A stretch of DNA of 42,032 bases, taken from the NCBI GenBank assembly GCA_027587225.1, contig JAPDDQ010000055.1, forward strand, positions 1 through 42,032. The letters are read 5' to 3'. Under the pieces are notes generated by a model, which made no database searches, was not told where the DNA came from, and worked only from the letters and a program-made list of their open reading frames with translations. Of the stretch, positions 8,629 to 16,958 are shown piece by piece. How positions within the stretch are numbered: position 1 is the first letter of the stretch; each line of letters begins with the position of its first letter. This DNA comes from Solirubrobacter taibaiensis. Lineage in GTDB: Bacteria > Actinomycetota > Thermoleophilia > Solirubrobacterales > Solirubrobacteraceae. The position numbers and the translations under genes were made by a program.

Positions 8629-9429
8629 GTGATCGAAGGAGAAGGGCCGCTGGTGCTGCTCGTCCATGGTTTCCCGGAAGGTGCGTGGGCGTGGCGCCAC
8701 CAGCTCCCCGCGCTCGCCGCCGCCGGGTACCGCGCGGTCGCGATCGACGTGCGCGGCTACGGCGAGTCCTTCGTCCCCGAGAGCGTCGAGGCCTACCGGA
8801 TGCTCGCGCACGTGGCCGACAACGTCGCGGTGCTCAACGCGCTCGACGCGGAGACCGCGGTCGTGATGGGCCACGACTGGGGCTCCCCGATCGCGGCGGC
8901 GTCCGCGCAGCTGCGGCCGGATCGCTTCACGGCGGTCGCGTTGCTCGGCGTCCCCTATTCGCCCCGCAGCGCCGAGCCCCCGCAGTTCCCACCCGACTTC
9001 TACGTCGCCCACTTCCAGGGCGACGCGGCGCAGCACGAGATCGAAGCTGATCCCCGCGGCTGGTTGCAGCGCTTCTACGCGGCGCTCACCGATGGCACCC
9101 CAGGCTGGTTCGGGAACCCGATGCACCTGCCCGACGCCCCGCTCCCGGCCTGGGTCGAGGACTTCGACGCCATCGTCGCCACCTTCGAGCGCAACGGCTT
9201 CGCCGGCCCGCTAAGCCGCTACCGCAACTTCCTCCGCGACTGGGAGGACCTGGCCGCGTTCGACGAGTTGCGGGTGCCGTCGATCTTCATCACCGGCGAA
9301 CGCGACAGCACGCGGCTGTGGATGCCGGCCGAGGGCACCGTGATCGACGACTGCGGGCACTGGGTCCAGCAGGAACGGCCGGACGAGGTCAACGCGGTGC
9401 TGCTCGAGTTCCTGCAGCGCGGGCGATGA
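8629..9429 (+). CDS. Epoxide hydrolase-like alpha/beta hydrolase (apparent 5' frameshift)
   Basis: The protein has the soluble epoxide hydrolase signature: oxyanion HGFP (13-16), nucleophile D83 in GHDWGS, cap-domain tyrosines near Y125 and Y198 (PLSRYR), acid D226 in TGERD and H244 in DCGHW. It would open epoxides with water. GTG 8629 gives 266 residues but lacks the usual first strand. That strand is present in another frame from ATG 8594 (MQIDVPAG). One extra base after 8617 would join the two frames into the expected MQIDVPAGDINAVIEGEGP. So the gene either carries a one-base deletion, contains a sequence error, or is translated from GTG 8629. Its end overlaps the convergent kinase-like gene by 41 bp. 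Confidence 0.82.
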   Translation: MIEGEGPLVLLVHGFPEGAWAWRHQLPALAAAGYRAVAIDVRGYGESFVPESVEAYRMLAHVADNVAVLNALDAETAVVMGHDWGSPIAAASAQLRPDRFTAVALLGVPYSPRSAEPPQFPPDFYVAHFQGDAAQHEIEADPRGWLQRFYAALTDGTPGWFGNPMHLPDAPLPAWVEDFDAIVATFERNGFAGPLSRYRNFLRDWEDLAAFDELRVPSIFITGERDSTRLWMPAEGTVIDDCGHWVQQERPDEVNAVLLEFLQRGR

Positions 9430-9973
9430 GGTCGACGCAGTCGTCGAGCGACAGCGCCGTGGAGTCGAGCGTCATGTGGAACACGCCGGGCTCACGCGGA
9501 TCGATCCCGTACAGGTCCTGGAGGTAGGCCCGGCGGAAGCGGTCGGCGCGGTTGAGCCGGCGTTCGGCCTCCGCGCGGCTGATGTCCTCGATCGCCATCG
9601 CTTGCTCCACCCGCGCCGCCTTCGGCCCGTCCAGCAGCACGTGCAGCACCCGCGGGTGCTCGCGCAGGAGGGCGACGCCCGCGCGGCCGAGGATGACGCC
9701 GCGACCGGTCTCGGCCAGCGCCTGCGCCTCACGCTCGAACTCGCGCCGCTTCGCCTCGTCCGGGAGCAGGTCCTCCACCGACAACCCCGGCGGTGTCCCC
9801 CACGCCACGGCCATTGACGCGAGCTTGGACAGGCGTGGCGCCTCGTCGCCGCACTCCTCGGGGTGCGGGAGGTGCGGGCGGCCGAGGAACGGCACGTCCA
9901 GGCGCTGCGCGAGCGCCGGCGCGACCCGCGAGCCGCCCGCGCCGTAGAGCGCCGCAACGGTCACCAGCGTCAT
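9389..9973 (-). CDS. Cytidylate kinase-like family protein
   Basis: This 194-residue protein begins with a strand and glycine-rich P-loop-like turn (ALYGAGGSRVAPALAQRL) and has the GRGVILGRAG and LHVLLDGPKAAR blocks typical of the cytidylate-kinase-like family (PF13189), which is distinct from true Cmk. The phosphoryl acceptor is unknown for most members. It is the third gene of the exonuclease III - exporter - kinase operon; its ATG overlaps the exporter stop (ATGA, 9970-9973), so translation is coupled. Confidence 0.8.
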   Translation of the reverse strand: MTLVTVAALYGAGGSRVAPALAQRLDVPFLGRPHLPHPEECGDEAPRLSKLASMAVAWGTPPGLSVEDLLPDEAKRREFEREAQALAETGRGVILGRAGVALLREHPRVLHVLLDGPKAARVEQAMAIEDISRAEAERRLNRADRFRRAYLQDLYGIDPREPGVFHMTLDSTALSLDDCVDLIARAAGTRAAPR

Positions 9974-11151
9974 GCGGTCCGCCTCGCGAAGTGCCGCGCC
10001 ACCAACGCCGCCAGCGCGACCACGGTCATGATCGCCGCCATCGGGACCGCGCTCTCCGTCCCGGCCGCGCCCACCAACGGCGCCACGGCAGCGCCGATCA
10101 CGAACTGCCCCATGCCGAGCAGCGCCGAGGCCGTGCCCGCCACGGCGGCGTGATCGTTGAGCGCGAGCGCGGTCGAGTTCGGGAGCACGAACGCCAAGCT
10201 CGACACGATGACGAACATCGGCACGAGGACCGCCACCACCCCGAGCCCGCCGATCGAGACCACGAGCAGCAGCCCGCTCGCCGAGATCGCGATCGCGACC
10301 AATCCCGCCCGCAGCAGATAGGCCGGGCCGAAGCTCCCGACGAGCCGCGCGTTGACCTGGCTCCCCGCGATCAACCCCAGCCCGTTCATCGCGAACAGCA
10401 CGCTGTAGAGCTGCGGCGAGACGCCGTAGATGCCCTGGAGCACGAACGAAGAGCCGGAGATGTACGCGAACAGCGCGCCGAACCCGAGCCCACCCGCGAG
10501 CCCGTGCCCGACGAACCAGCGGTCGCGCAACAACGCGCGCATCGTCTGCAACGTCTCAGCCAACCCGCTGGACGACCGCCGCGCCTTCGGCAGCGTCTCC
10601 CGCAGCCCGAACGTCACGAGCAGCGCGATCAACGCCGACAGCACCGTCAGGACCCAGAAGATCCCGCGCCACGACGTGTGATTCAAGACCTGGCCACCGG
10701 CGAGCGGCGCAAGGATCGGCGCCAGCCCGGTCACGAGCATGAGCGAGGAGAACAGCCGGACCGCGGCGGCGCCCGAGTGCAGGTCCCGCACCACGGCGCG
10801 GGCGATCACGACGCCACCCGCGCCCGCCAACCCCTGCACGAACCGCAACCCGGTCAGCGCCAGCACGTTCGGCGCCACTGCGCACAGGACCGACGCCACG
10901 GCGTACACGCTCATGGCCGCGATCAGCGGCCTCCGGCGGCCGTAGCGGTCGCTGAGCGGCCCGATCAGCAACTGGCCGAGCGCCAACCCCGCCACGCACG
11001 CCGTCAGGGTCAGCTGGACCGACGACGCGCTCGTCTCCAGCGACCGTGCGATCTCCGGGAACGCCGGCAGGTACATGTCGATCGACAGCGGACCGATCGC
11101 GTTGACCGAGCCGAGGACGATCACCAGGCGCACCGAGGCGCCCTCGCTCAC
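9970..11151 (-). CDS. Bcr/CflA-family MFS drug exporter
   Basis: This 393-residue, about 12-segment transporter carries the Bcr/CflA hallmark IDMYLPAFPEIARSLETS in segment 1. It also has the MFS motif A loop GPLSDRYGRRRPL between segments 2 and 3 and a FVQGLAGAGGVVIARAVVRD segment. Members export bicyclomycin, chloramphenicol or other compounds by proton antiport. GTG 11151 overlaps the exonuclease III stop (GTGA) and starts the protein a few residues before the first membrane segment. Longer readings upstream are antisense or out-of-frame to exonuclease III. Confidence 0.9.
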   Translation of the reverse strand: MSEGASVRLVIVLGSVNAIGPLSIDMYLPAFPEIARSLETSASSVQLTLTACVAGLALGQLLIGPLSDRYGRRRPLIAAMSVYAVASVLCAVAPNVLALTGLRFVQGLAGAGGVVIARAVVRDLHSGAAAVRLFSSLMLVTGLAPILAPLAGGQVLNHTSWRGIFWVLTVLSALIALLVTFGLRETLPKARRSSSGLAETLQTMRALLRDRWFVGHGLAGGLGFGALFAYISGSSFVLQGIYGVSPQLYSVLFAMNGLGLIAGSQVNARLVGSFGPAYLLRAGLVAIAISASGLLLVVSIGGLGVVAVLVPMFVIVSSLAFVLPNSTALALNDHAAVAGTASALLGMGQFVIGAAVAPLVGAAGTESAVPMAAIMTVVALAALVARHFARRTA

Positions 11152-12011
11152 GGCGATTGCGGCAATTTGTGCGATCCGCGCTTGGCCGGCTTCGCCGACG
11201 GCGGTGGGACGACGGGCCCGATGTCGCCGTCGGGTGCTTCGTCGAGGTCCACGATCACGGGCGCGTGATCGCTGGGGCCGGAGCCCTTGCGCGCCTGACG
11301 GTCGATCCACGCCGCCTTGACCCGCTCGGCGACGGGCGCGCTCGCCAGGACCAGGTCGATGCGCATGCCCAGGTCCTTGTGGAACATGCCCGCGCGGTAG
11401 TCCCAATAGGAGAACACGCGCTCGTCGGGCCAGCGGTCGCGGACCACGTCGCGCAACCCGAGTGCCTGCAGGCTCGCCAGCGCGTCCCGCTCCGGCGCCG
11501 TGACGTGCGTCGATCCGACGTAGGCGGCCGGGTCGAAGACGTCATCATCGGTCGGCGCGATGTTCACGTCGCCGAGCACGACTTTCGCTTCCGGCCCCGC
11601 CTCGACCATGTCCTTCAGCGCGCTGACCCACTCCAGCTTGTACGCGTAGTGCGGGTCGTCGGGCGCGCGCCCGTTCGGCACGTACACGCACGTGAAGCGG
11701 ATGCCGCCGCACGTCGCGGTCACCGCCCGTGCCTCCGGGTCCGGGAACCCCGGCCCGTCCGGGATGCCGCGCACGACGTCCTCGATCCCGACCTTCGACA
11801 GGATCGCGACACCGTTCCACGCTCCCTGCCCGTGCACCGCGGCCTCGTACCCGCGCGCGTGCAGCTCATCGTCGAGCAACGCGCCGAACGCGTCGTCGGT
11901 GAGCTTGGTCTCCTGCAGGCACACCACGTCCGGCTTGCGCTCGTCCAGCCACGGCAGCAGCCGCGGCACGCGCTGCTTCACCGAGTTCACGTTCCAGGTC
12001 ACGATCCGCAC
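11148..12011 (-). CDS. xthA: Exodeoxyribonuclease III
   Basis: This is a DNA repair nuclease (AP endonuclease and 3'-5' exonuclease) of the EEP fold. Active-site residues are visible in order: N7 in VTWNVNS, E34 in CLQETK, the Y of FTCVYVPNG, D/N in VLGDVNIAP, and the C-terminal SDHAPVIVDLD. GTG 12011 yields MRIVTWNVNS exactly as in homologues, but GAGAGG is only one base upstream. ATG 12029 adds six residues and lies directly behind a 10-bp-stem hairpin. The start is therefore uncertain. A proline- and lysine-rich tail of about 30 residues after the catalytic core is extra. It is first in an operon with the exporter and kinase-like gene. Confidence 0.92.
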   Translation of the reverse strand: MRIVTWNVNSVKQRVPRLLPWLDERKPDVVCLQETKLTDDAFGALLDDELHARGYEAAVHGQGAWNGVAILSKVGIEDVVRGIPDGPGFPDPEARAVTATCGGIRFTCVYVPNGRAPDDPHYAYKLEWVSALKDMVEAGPEAKVVLGDVNIAPTDDDVFDPAAYVGSTHVTAPERDALASLQALGLRDVVRDRWPDERVFSYWDYRAGMFHKDLGMRIDLVLASAPVAERVKAAWIDRQARKGSGPSDHAPVIVDLDEAPDGDIGPVVPPPSAKPAKRGSHKLPQSP

Positions 12012-12031
12012 GCCTCTCAGCGTACGCATCC

Positions 12032-12061
12032 GTGCGGCCCCACCCGGAGGCGGGGCCGCAC
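12032..12061 (-). terminator. 10-bp perfect hairpin after the M36 protease gene
   Basis: GTGCGGCCCC (12032-12041) and GGGGCCGCAC (12052-12061) form a perfect 10-bp GC-rich stem with a 10-base loop. It lies 11 bp beyond the M36 stop. No T-tract follows on the minus strand, so it would be a U-less terminator or an mRNA 3' stabiliser rather than a classical intrinsic terminator. It also touches the possible ATG 12029 of exonuclease III. Confidence 0.55.
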
Positions 12062-12072
12062 GCCGCGTGTGT

Positions 12073-12420
12073 CTACGGGTTGGTCGTGGACAACGTGAAC
12101 GTCAGCGTCTTGCTGTACGTGCCCGTGCGCAGCGGATCGGTGTTCTTGATCAGCTGCATGAACCCGATGTTCACCGTGTCGTTGGACACCGGGGCCGTCC
12201 ATGCGCTCTTGGAGAACGAGACGCGCAGCGGCTCGGCCAGCGAGAACGCGCCGTTCATCAGGTGGCCCGGCGCGGAGACGCTCAGCGCCGCGTCACCCGC
12301 GGTGCTGATGACGTTCGCCGTCGTGCCCGCCGTGTACTCGCGCGTCACGCCCGGGACGAACGGCGCGAACGACGCGTTCGTGCCCAGCGTCAGCCCGAGC
12401 GTCGCGGCCACGGTGCCGCC
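12073..12420 (-). other. 115-residue C-terminal module, copy 1 (M36 protease)
   Basis: The last 115 residues, from GGTVAATLGL to TLTFTLSTTNP, form a separate beta-rich unit that ends exactly at the stop codon. It aligns without gaps to the end of the GH78 rhamnosidase; counting by eye gives 89 of 115 identities (77%). Strongly shared blocks include TTANVISTAGDA, NGAFSLAEPLRVS, SAWTAPVSNDTV, DPLRTG and TLTFTLSTT. The catalytic domains are unrelated, so this is a mobile module, likely for cell-surface attachment or sorting (inference). Confidence 0.85.
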
Positions 12421-15204
12421 GGCGCTGCCGTCGGTGTGCGTCGCGGCCAGGAACTTGAAGTACGAGCGATGCTGCACGCCCGTCTTCGTCGTGAACACGA
12501 ACTCACGGCACGTGTCGCCCCACGCCGTGGTCGTCATCCACGGGTAGGTGTACGTGCCGGAGGCGTCGACCGACAGCGTCTTGCCGGCCGTGGTGACCGC
12601 GGCCACCGGGACCGGACGCGGCGTGATCGCCACCTGGCCCGGGGTGACCGTCGCCCGCGTCGTGCAGTCGACCTGCCGCGAGTACGGGTTGTTCTTGGTG
12701 GCGATGTCGAGACCGCTCAATCCCGCGTCCACCTTGAATTTCAAGGGGACCTCCGTGCCCGACACGACCGTGGTGATCTCCGGCCCGGGTGGGACGTTCT
12801 CGAAGCGGCGCAGGCAGTCGGGGTGCGTGTCGAACGCCTCCGAGTTGTCACCGCGGGCGGTGGTGCCCTGGACGGCGCTGTAGCCGAGGCCGCGGCGGGC
12901 GAACGTCGCCCACACGGTGCACTTGTCGAGGGCACCGTTGTTGCGGGCCTCGGCCGCGGCGATGATCGCCCGCGAGGCGACGACCAGGCCGGGGTTGCAG
13001 CCCTGCAGCTTCAAGCCGTCCATCACGTACTGCAGCGCGCGGTTGTTGCCGCCCGTGTTCCACGCCTGGTAGAGCTCGCGGTTGTAGCCGTACTTGTCGA
13101 TCAGGTCCCAGTTGAGGTCCCACAGCACGGACGCCCAGCCGTGGCCGAGGCCGTGCGGCAGCGCCAGCGACGTGCCGTTGAGCCAGCCACCGGTCTTGAT
13201 CGAGTCGTACGTGAACGGCTGGATCTCCATGTTGCGCGAGTACGGCCGCGGGCGGATGCCGGCACCGTTGCGGTTGCCCTGGAACAGCGCGTACGGGCCC
13301 ATGCCACGACCCACGTCCGGGTTGTCGACCGTCGGGTCCATCGTGAAGGTCAGCGCGAGGTAGTCGCTCCAGCCTTCGCCCGCCTGCTCGTTGCCGCCGA
13401 GGCAGCTGTTGCCGACGCCACCGGTGAGGCGGCTGGAGATGCCGTGACCGTACTCGTGGATGATGATCCCGTTCTCGAGGTCACCGTCGCGGATGCCGGT
13501 GTGGGCCGGGTTCTTCTTGATGCCGCCCGTCTTCGGGCCGGCGGCGATGGCGGCCTTGAGCTCGGTGCCGTCGGCCTGCGTGACCGCGACCGACGGGATC
13601 GTGATCGCCGGCGTGGCGGCCAGCGAGCCGTTGATCGCCGGGGCGGCGCCGGTGGCGTTGTGGGCCACCACGACCGCCTTGGCGCCCTTGGCCTGGGCGA
13701 CCTGCAGGCGCGTCAGGTACGGGCACAGCGTGGGCGGCGTCGTGACGGCGGTGCCGCCGTCGACGACGGCGATCCAGCTGCCGGTCGGCAGCTCGGCCGG
13801 GTACAGCTCAGGCGCGCAGCCCGTGCCGGCGTAGACGAACGCGCCCGTGAGGCCGGCGTTGGTCACGGGCGGTCCGAGACGCGCCCACGTGGCATTGATC
13901 GGCGTGGCGACGCCGTCGACCAACACGAGGTTCTGCGCGCCGATCTGGTTGCCCGGCCACAGGTACATCTGCATCCGCGGTGTGCCGCCGTCGTTGGTCG
14001 GCGGGTTGAAGTTGGCGTTGTTGGTGCCGTTGCCGTCAGCCGCCTCCGCACGCACGTAGTCGGTGCCCGTGCCGCCGCGACCGTAGTTGTTGGTCTGGAA
14101 GTTGCCCGACGCCTCGTCGAACCCGTACTTCCACGCGAGGTCGTGGATCATGTTGTTCGCGTAGAACAGGTTCGCCGTGTTGGCGTCGCGGTAGGCCTGC
14201 GCGTGCTCGGTGAAGTCGATCGGGAAGTCGAACTTGAGCGCTGCGCCGCCGTCCGGGCTGCTGTTCGGGTCCGGGAGGTTGTCGGCGTCCTGGTCCATGA
14301 ACGCGTGCGCGTTGTTGCCGCGCGTGATCGTGTACTCGGGGCCGGCCGCCCCGTTCTCGTCATGCCAGCCGAACGGCGAGGCGTCGCGGTCCGCCGGGTT
14401 GGTGATGTTGAACCGATCGGAGTCGTTGGGGCTCTCCGAGGGGAACGTGAAGACGTTGTAGCTGGACCCGTCGTTGGTCGGGTTCTGCGTCTTGAGCACG
14501 AAGGCCGGCGGCGCGAAGTTCTTGCTGACCTTGGTCTCCCGGGCGAGCGCGGCGCCCGTGTGCTGGGCGTCGTCGTGGACCACGAGGTCGTCCGAGTCCA
14601 GCAGCGCGCCCGTGCGCGCGTCGACGTTGGCGAGCCAGCGCTGTGACTCCGACGCGGCGTCGATCTCCGTCTGCCACGCCAGTCGCAGGCTGCCGTCGGC
14701 CGCGGGCCGCCAGCCGAGCTTGGCCTGGATCGGCGAGGCCGAGATGCCGCCACCGCTGAGCACGGCGCTGCTGCCCTTGGACTCGGTCACCCGCAACCCG
14801 GCGGGATCGTCCAACCCGAGCGCCTGCGCCGCGGCCTCGACCGCGTCGGGCGCGTCGAGCGCCGCCGGCGTGGCGCCGGCGCGCAGGTGCTTGTACAGGT
14901 TGCCGCCGGCGAACACGATGCGCCCGTCGCGGCCCACGTTCACGGTCACCTGGCTTCCGAGCACGTCATAGCCCGCGTGCCGCTGCACGAGGCTCACGTG
15001 CGTGACCCCGGTGCCCGCGGTCTTGTAACTGCCCTGCACAGTCATCTGGGCCACATCCGCGGCCGTCACCCCGAACTGCGCGGCGTTCGCGCTGACGTAG
15101 TCGCGCGCGATCTCCTCCGTCGTTGCTGCCCACGCGGGCGCCGCGCTGCCAAGGGCAAGCGCCGCCGCAAGGACCGTTACCGGTCCTCGAACGTTGTGTT
15201 GCAA
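12073..15204 (-). CDS. Secreted M36 (fungalysin-like) metalloprotease with PA and C-terminal module
   Basis: This zinc endopeptidase of about 1,043 residues is exported by a signal peptide ending AWA near residue 26. Domains in order are an FTP propeptide (VTVNVGRDGRIVFAGGN, about 80-110), the M36 catalytic domain interrupted by a PA domain (about 470-560), and the zinc site HEYGH at 583-587 with E584 catalytic and third ligand E610 in EGWSDY. A linker and the 115-residue C-terminal module end the protein. TTG 15204 is preferred: AGGAGG lies four bases upstream and it directly begins the signal peptide. GTG 15222 is an alternative; a longer start at 15390 would overlap the S37 gene. The propeptide implies autocatalytic activation outside the cell. 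Confidence 0.9.
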   Translation of the reverse strand: MQHNVRGPVTVLAAALALGSAAPAWAATTEEIARDYVSANAAQFGVTAADVAQMTVQGSYKTAGTGVTHVSLVQRHAGYDVLGSQVTVNVGRDGRIVFAGGNLYKHLRAGATPAALDAPDAVEAAAQALGLDDPAGLRVTESKGSSAVLSGGGISASPIQAKLGWRPAADGSLRLAWQTEIDAASESQRWLANVDARTGALLDSDDLVVHDDAQHTGAALARETKVSKNFAPPAFVLKTQNPTNDGSSYNVFTFPSESPNDSDRFNITNPADRDASPFGWHDENGAAGPEYTITRGNNAHAFMDQDADNLPDPNSSPDGGAALKFDFPIDFTEHAQAYRDANTANLFYANNMIHDLAWKYGFDEASGNFQTNNYGRGGTGTDYVRAEAADGNGTNNANFNPPTNDGGTPRMQMYLWPGNQIGAQNLVLVDGVATPINATWARLGPPVTNAGLTGAFVYAGTGCAPELYPAELPTGSWIAVVDGGTAVTTPPTLCPYLTRLQVAQAKGAKAVVVAHNATGAAPAINGSLAATPAITIPSVAVTQADGTELKAAIAAGPKTGGIKKNPAHTGIRDGDLENGIIIHEYGHGISSRLTGGVGNSCLGGNEQAGEGWSDYLALTFTMDPTVDNPDVGRGMGPYALFQGNRNGAGIRPRPYSRNMEIQPFTYDSIKTGGWLNGTSLALPHGLGHGWASVLWDLNWDLIDKYGYNRELYQAWNTGGNNRALQYVMDGLKLQGCNPGLVVASRAIIAAAEARNNGALDKCTVWATFARRGLGYSAVQGTTARGDNSEAFDTHPDCLRRFENVPPGPEITTVVSGTEVPLKFKVDAGLSGLDIATKNNPYSRQVDCTTRATVTPGQVAITPRPVPVAAVTTAGKTLSVDASGTYTYPWMTTTAWGDTCREFVFTTKTGVQHRSYFKFLAATHTDGSAGGTVAATLGLTLGTNASFAPFVPGVTREYTAGTTANVISTAGDAALSVSAPGHLMNGAFSLAEPLRVSFSKSAWTAPVSNDTVNIGFMQLIKNTDPLRTGTYSKTLTFTLSTTNP

Positions 15205-15343
15205 GGTCCCTCCTATCCCCACGGTCCCCGGCGACCGCAACCCCTCAGCGCGGGCGCCGGCTGATGTCCGTCTCCCAGCAATCAGGAATCTATGAGAAAA
15301 CGAGGAGTCGCTGCTAGGGCTGGATGTCCGTGCGCAGACACCG

Positions 15344-16756
15344 TCACGGACGAAGTGTCCGATCGGCGTAGTCGTCGAGCTCCGGGACATGCGTGATCGT
15401 TGGCTCCGGCGAGCGGGCCTGAGCGCCGATCGACAGGCCGGCCCAGCGCCGCACGGCCGCCGTGGCCTCGGCGTTCTCCTCCGCCGTCAGGCGTGCGATG
15501 TTCGCGCCGTGGTTGGCGCCCGCCGCCTCGTAGGCGTACGAGTCGCGGGTGAGCGGCGTGATCTGGAAGCGCTCGGCGCTCCACGGATCGTTCTGGCCGT
15601 AGACGAACAGCAGTTGGCGCCCGAGCAGGCGCACCCACAGGTCCATCTCGAGCATCCGCAGCGGGTCGAACCGCGTGAGCGGGTCGTGCTGGAAGAGCGC
15701 GCGCGGGTCGAACGGGTCCGGGTGGAGCAGCAAGCCGCGAACGGGCTTGACGGACGGCTCCGGCCAGCCGAGCTGCGTCGCCGCCTGGAAGTAGTACGGC
15801 GCGTACGGCTCGATCCCCTCGTCGGTGTAGAAGGCGAAGCTCGCCGTCTCGTCGATGAACGCGTAGATCGTGTCGGTGCTGGCGGTCCGGGCGGGAACGG
15901 CCCCGCAGTCGGCCTGCGTGCGGTACTGCCAGAACGCCCACGGGGTGTCCAGGACGGTGGTCTCCAGCGCGCGGTCGACGCTGTTGCCGAAGCGCCGCTC
16001 GAACGTGTAGCCGCCCGTCGCCGCAGTGACCGCCCACCGGTGACGCAGCTCGGCGCGGCGCGGGCCGAGCGCCTCCTTCTGGAGCGCGACGAGCGCAGCG
16101 CGGCAGGCCGGGTCGGTGCCGACGCGCTCGAAGAAGCGCGTGTAGGCCGAGTCCTCCTCGTGGAGCGCGTCGTTCGGCGTCACGTAGGCGACCGTCCCGT
16201 CGACGTCGTGCGGGTAGTAGCGCCGGTGGTAGATCGACGCCATGCCGCCCTTGCTCGCGCCGGAGGACAGCCAGCGGCCCGCATAGATGCCCTTGACCGC
16301 GTTGATCAGCCGGTGGCTGTCGGACGCCGCCTGCCAGACGTTGAGCTTGGACCAGTCGACCGGCGTCGGGACGCTGGTCTCGAAGAAGCGATGCTCGATC
16401 GCCAGCTGGTTGCCGTCCACGAGCCGGGTCGGCTCAGACCGGCTCGGGTTGGGGTTGATGTCGTAGCCGTTGGTGTAGAAGACGGTCGGACGGTCCAGCC
16501 CGCGGTGCAGGAGCGTGGCGCGCTGCGCGAAGGTGCCCGCCCCGGGGCGCGCGTGGTCGACCGGCTGGCGGTAGGTGAAGCGGAAGAACTGGTACGGCTG
16601 CGCGACCGTCCCCACCGTGACGTTCTCGACGCCCGGGATCGCCCGCAGCTGCTCGGCGATGTCGGTCTGCGCGTGTGCGGGCCCGGCGCTGAGGCCGAGG
16701 GCGACGGCGCCCACCGACAGCGCCCGTCGCAGGGAGGAGGTTCCGGCGAGCTTCAT
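15344..16756 (-). CDS. Secreted S37-family (PS-10) peptidase
   Basis: This is an exported serine peptidase of about 470 residues, similar to Streptomyces prolyl tri/tetrapeptidyl aminopeptidases. The signal peptide is MKLAGTSSLRRALSVGAVAL onward, with cleavage after AHA near residue 30. The nucleophile is S168 in SSGASKGGM, and the C-terminal half supplies YGQNDPWSAERF (acid) and AGANHGANI (base). It removes short N-terminal peptides, complementing the M36 endopeptidase next door. ATG 16756 is chosen; ATG 16774 adds six residues, and neither has a strong ribosome site. It reads toward the M36 gene, with 139 bp between stop and start. Confidence 0.86.
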   Translation of the reverse strand: MKLAGTSSLRRALSVGAVALGLSAGPAHAQTDIAEQLRAIPGVENVTVGTVAQPYQFFRFTYRQPVDHARPGAGTFAQRATLLHRGLDRPTVFYTNGYDINPNPSRSEPTRLVDGNQLAIEHRFFETSVPTPVDWSKLNVWQAASDSHRLINAVKGIYAGRWLSSGASKGGMASIYHRRYYPHDVDGTVAYVTPNDALHEEDSAYTRFFERVGTDPACRAALVALQKEALGPRRAELRHRWAVTAATGGYTFERRFGNSVDRALETTVLDTPWAFWQYRTQADCGAVPARTASTDTIYAFIDETASFAFYTDEGIEPYAPYYFQAATQLGWPEPSVKPVRGLLLHPDPFDPRALFQHDPLTRFDPLRMLEMDLWVRLLGRQLLFVYGQNDPWSAERFQITPLTRDSYAYEAAGANHGANIARLTAEENAEATAAVRRWAGLSIGAQARSPEPTITHVPELDDYADRTLRP

Positions 16757-16902
16757 CGTGCGCCGACCATCCATCCGCGTGCACGGGCTGTCACCCACCC
16801 GCCGCACGATATCCCTAAATCGCTAAAGACACCTACATCAGGTCTGTCAGCGTGAGAACTTGACGACCGTACATGGTCGATAATGTCGTTTCTCATCAAT
16901 AC

Positions 16903-16927
16903 TTGACACGTAACGATCAAAATGATC
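16903..16927 (+). promoter_or_regulatory. Candidate -35 and small palindrome upstream of the rhamnosidase
   Basis: A perfect TTGACA (16903-16908) lies in a relatively AT-rich stretch (about 16810-16930) between the divergent S37 and rhamnosidase genes. A palindrome GATCA-AAA-TGATC (16915-16927) follows within the expected promoter spacer. No convincing -10 is seen at 16-18 bp, so the promoter call is weak. The palindrome is a plausible operator. Confidence 0.35.
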
Positions 16928-16930
16928 CAC

Positions 16931-16955
16931 TCCTCGTAGGTCAACGAGGAGGAGA
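16931..16955 (+). promoter_or_regulatory. Hairpin overlapping the rhamnosidase Shine-Dalgarno
   Basis: TCCTCGT (16931-16937) and ACGAGGA (16944-16950) form a perfect 7-bp stem with a 6-base loop. The right arm contains the first part of the strong ribosome site GAGGAGGAGAG that serves GTG 16959. Folding would mask part of the site, so translation of the rhamnosidase could depend on opening this hairpin. A second, unpaired GGAG remains downstream, so blockage may be incomplete. Confidence 0.5.
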
Positions 16956-16958
16956 GAC

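Noticed and set aside
11692..14646. Plus-strand open frame of about 984 codons
   Set aside because: It is antisense to exonuclease III and the M36 protease, and the translation is Arg/Val-rich without domains.
15326..15351. GTCCGTG/CACGGAC hairpin as a terminator for the S37 gene
   Set aside because: The stem is only 7 bp with a 12-base loop, includes the stop codon itself and has no T-tract.
16859..16886. TTGACG with GATAAT as a promoter for the rhamnosidase
   Set aside because: The spacer is only 13 bp, outside the working range.
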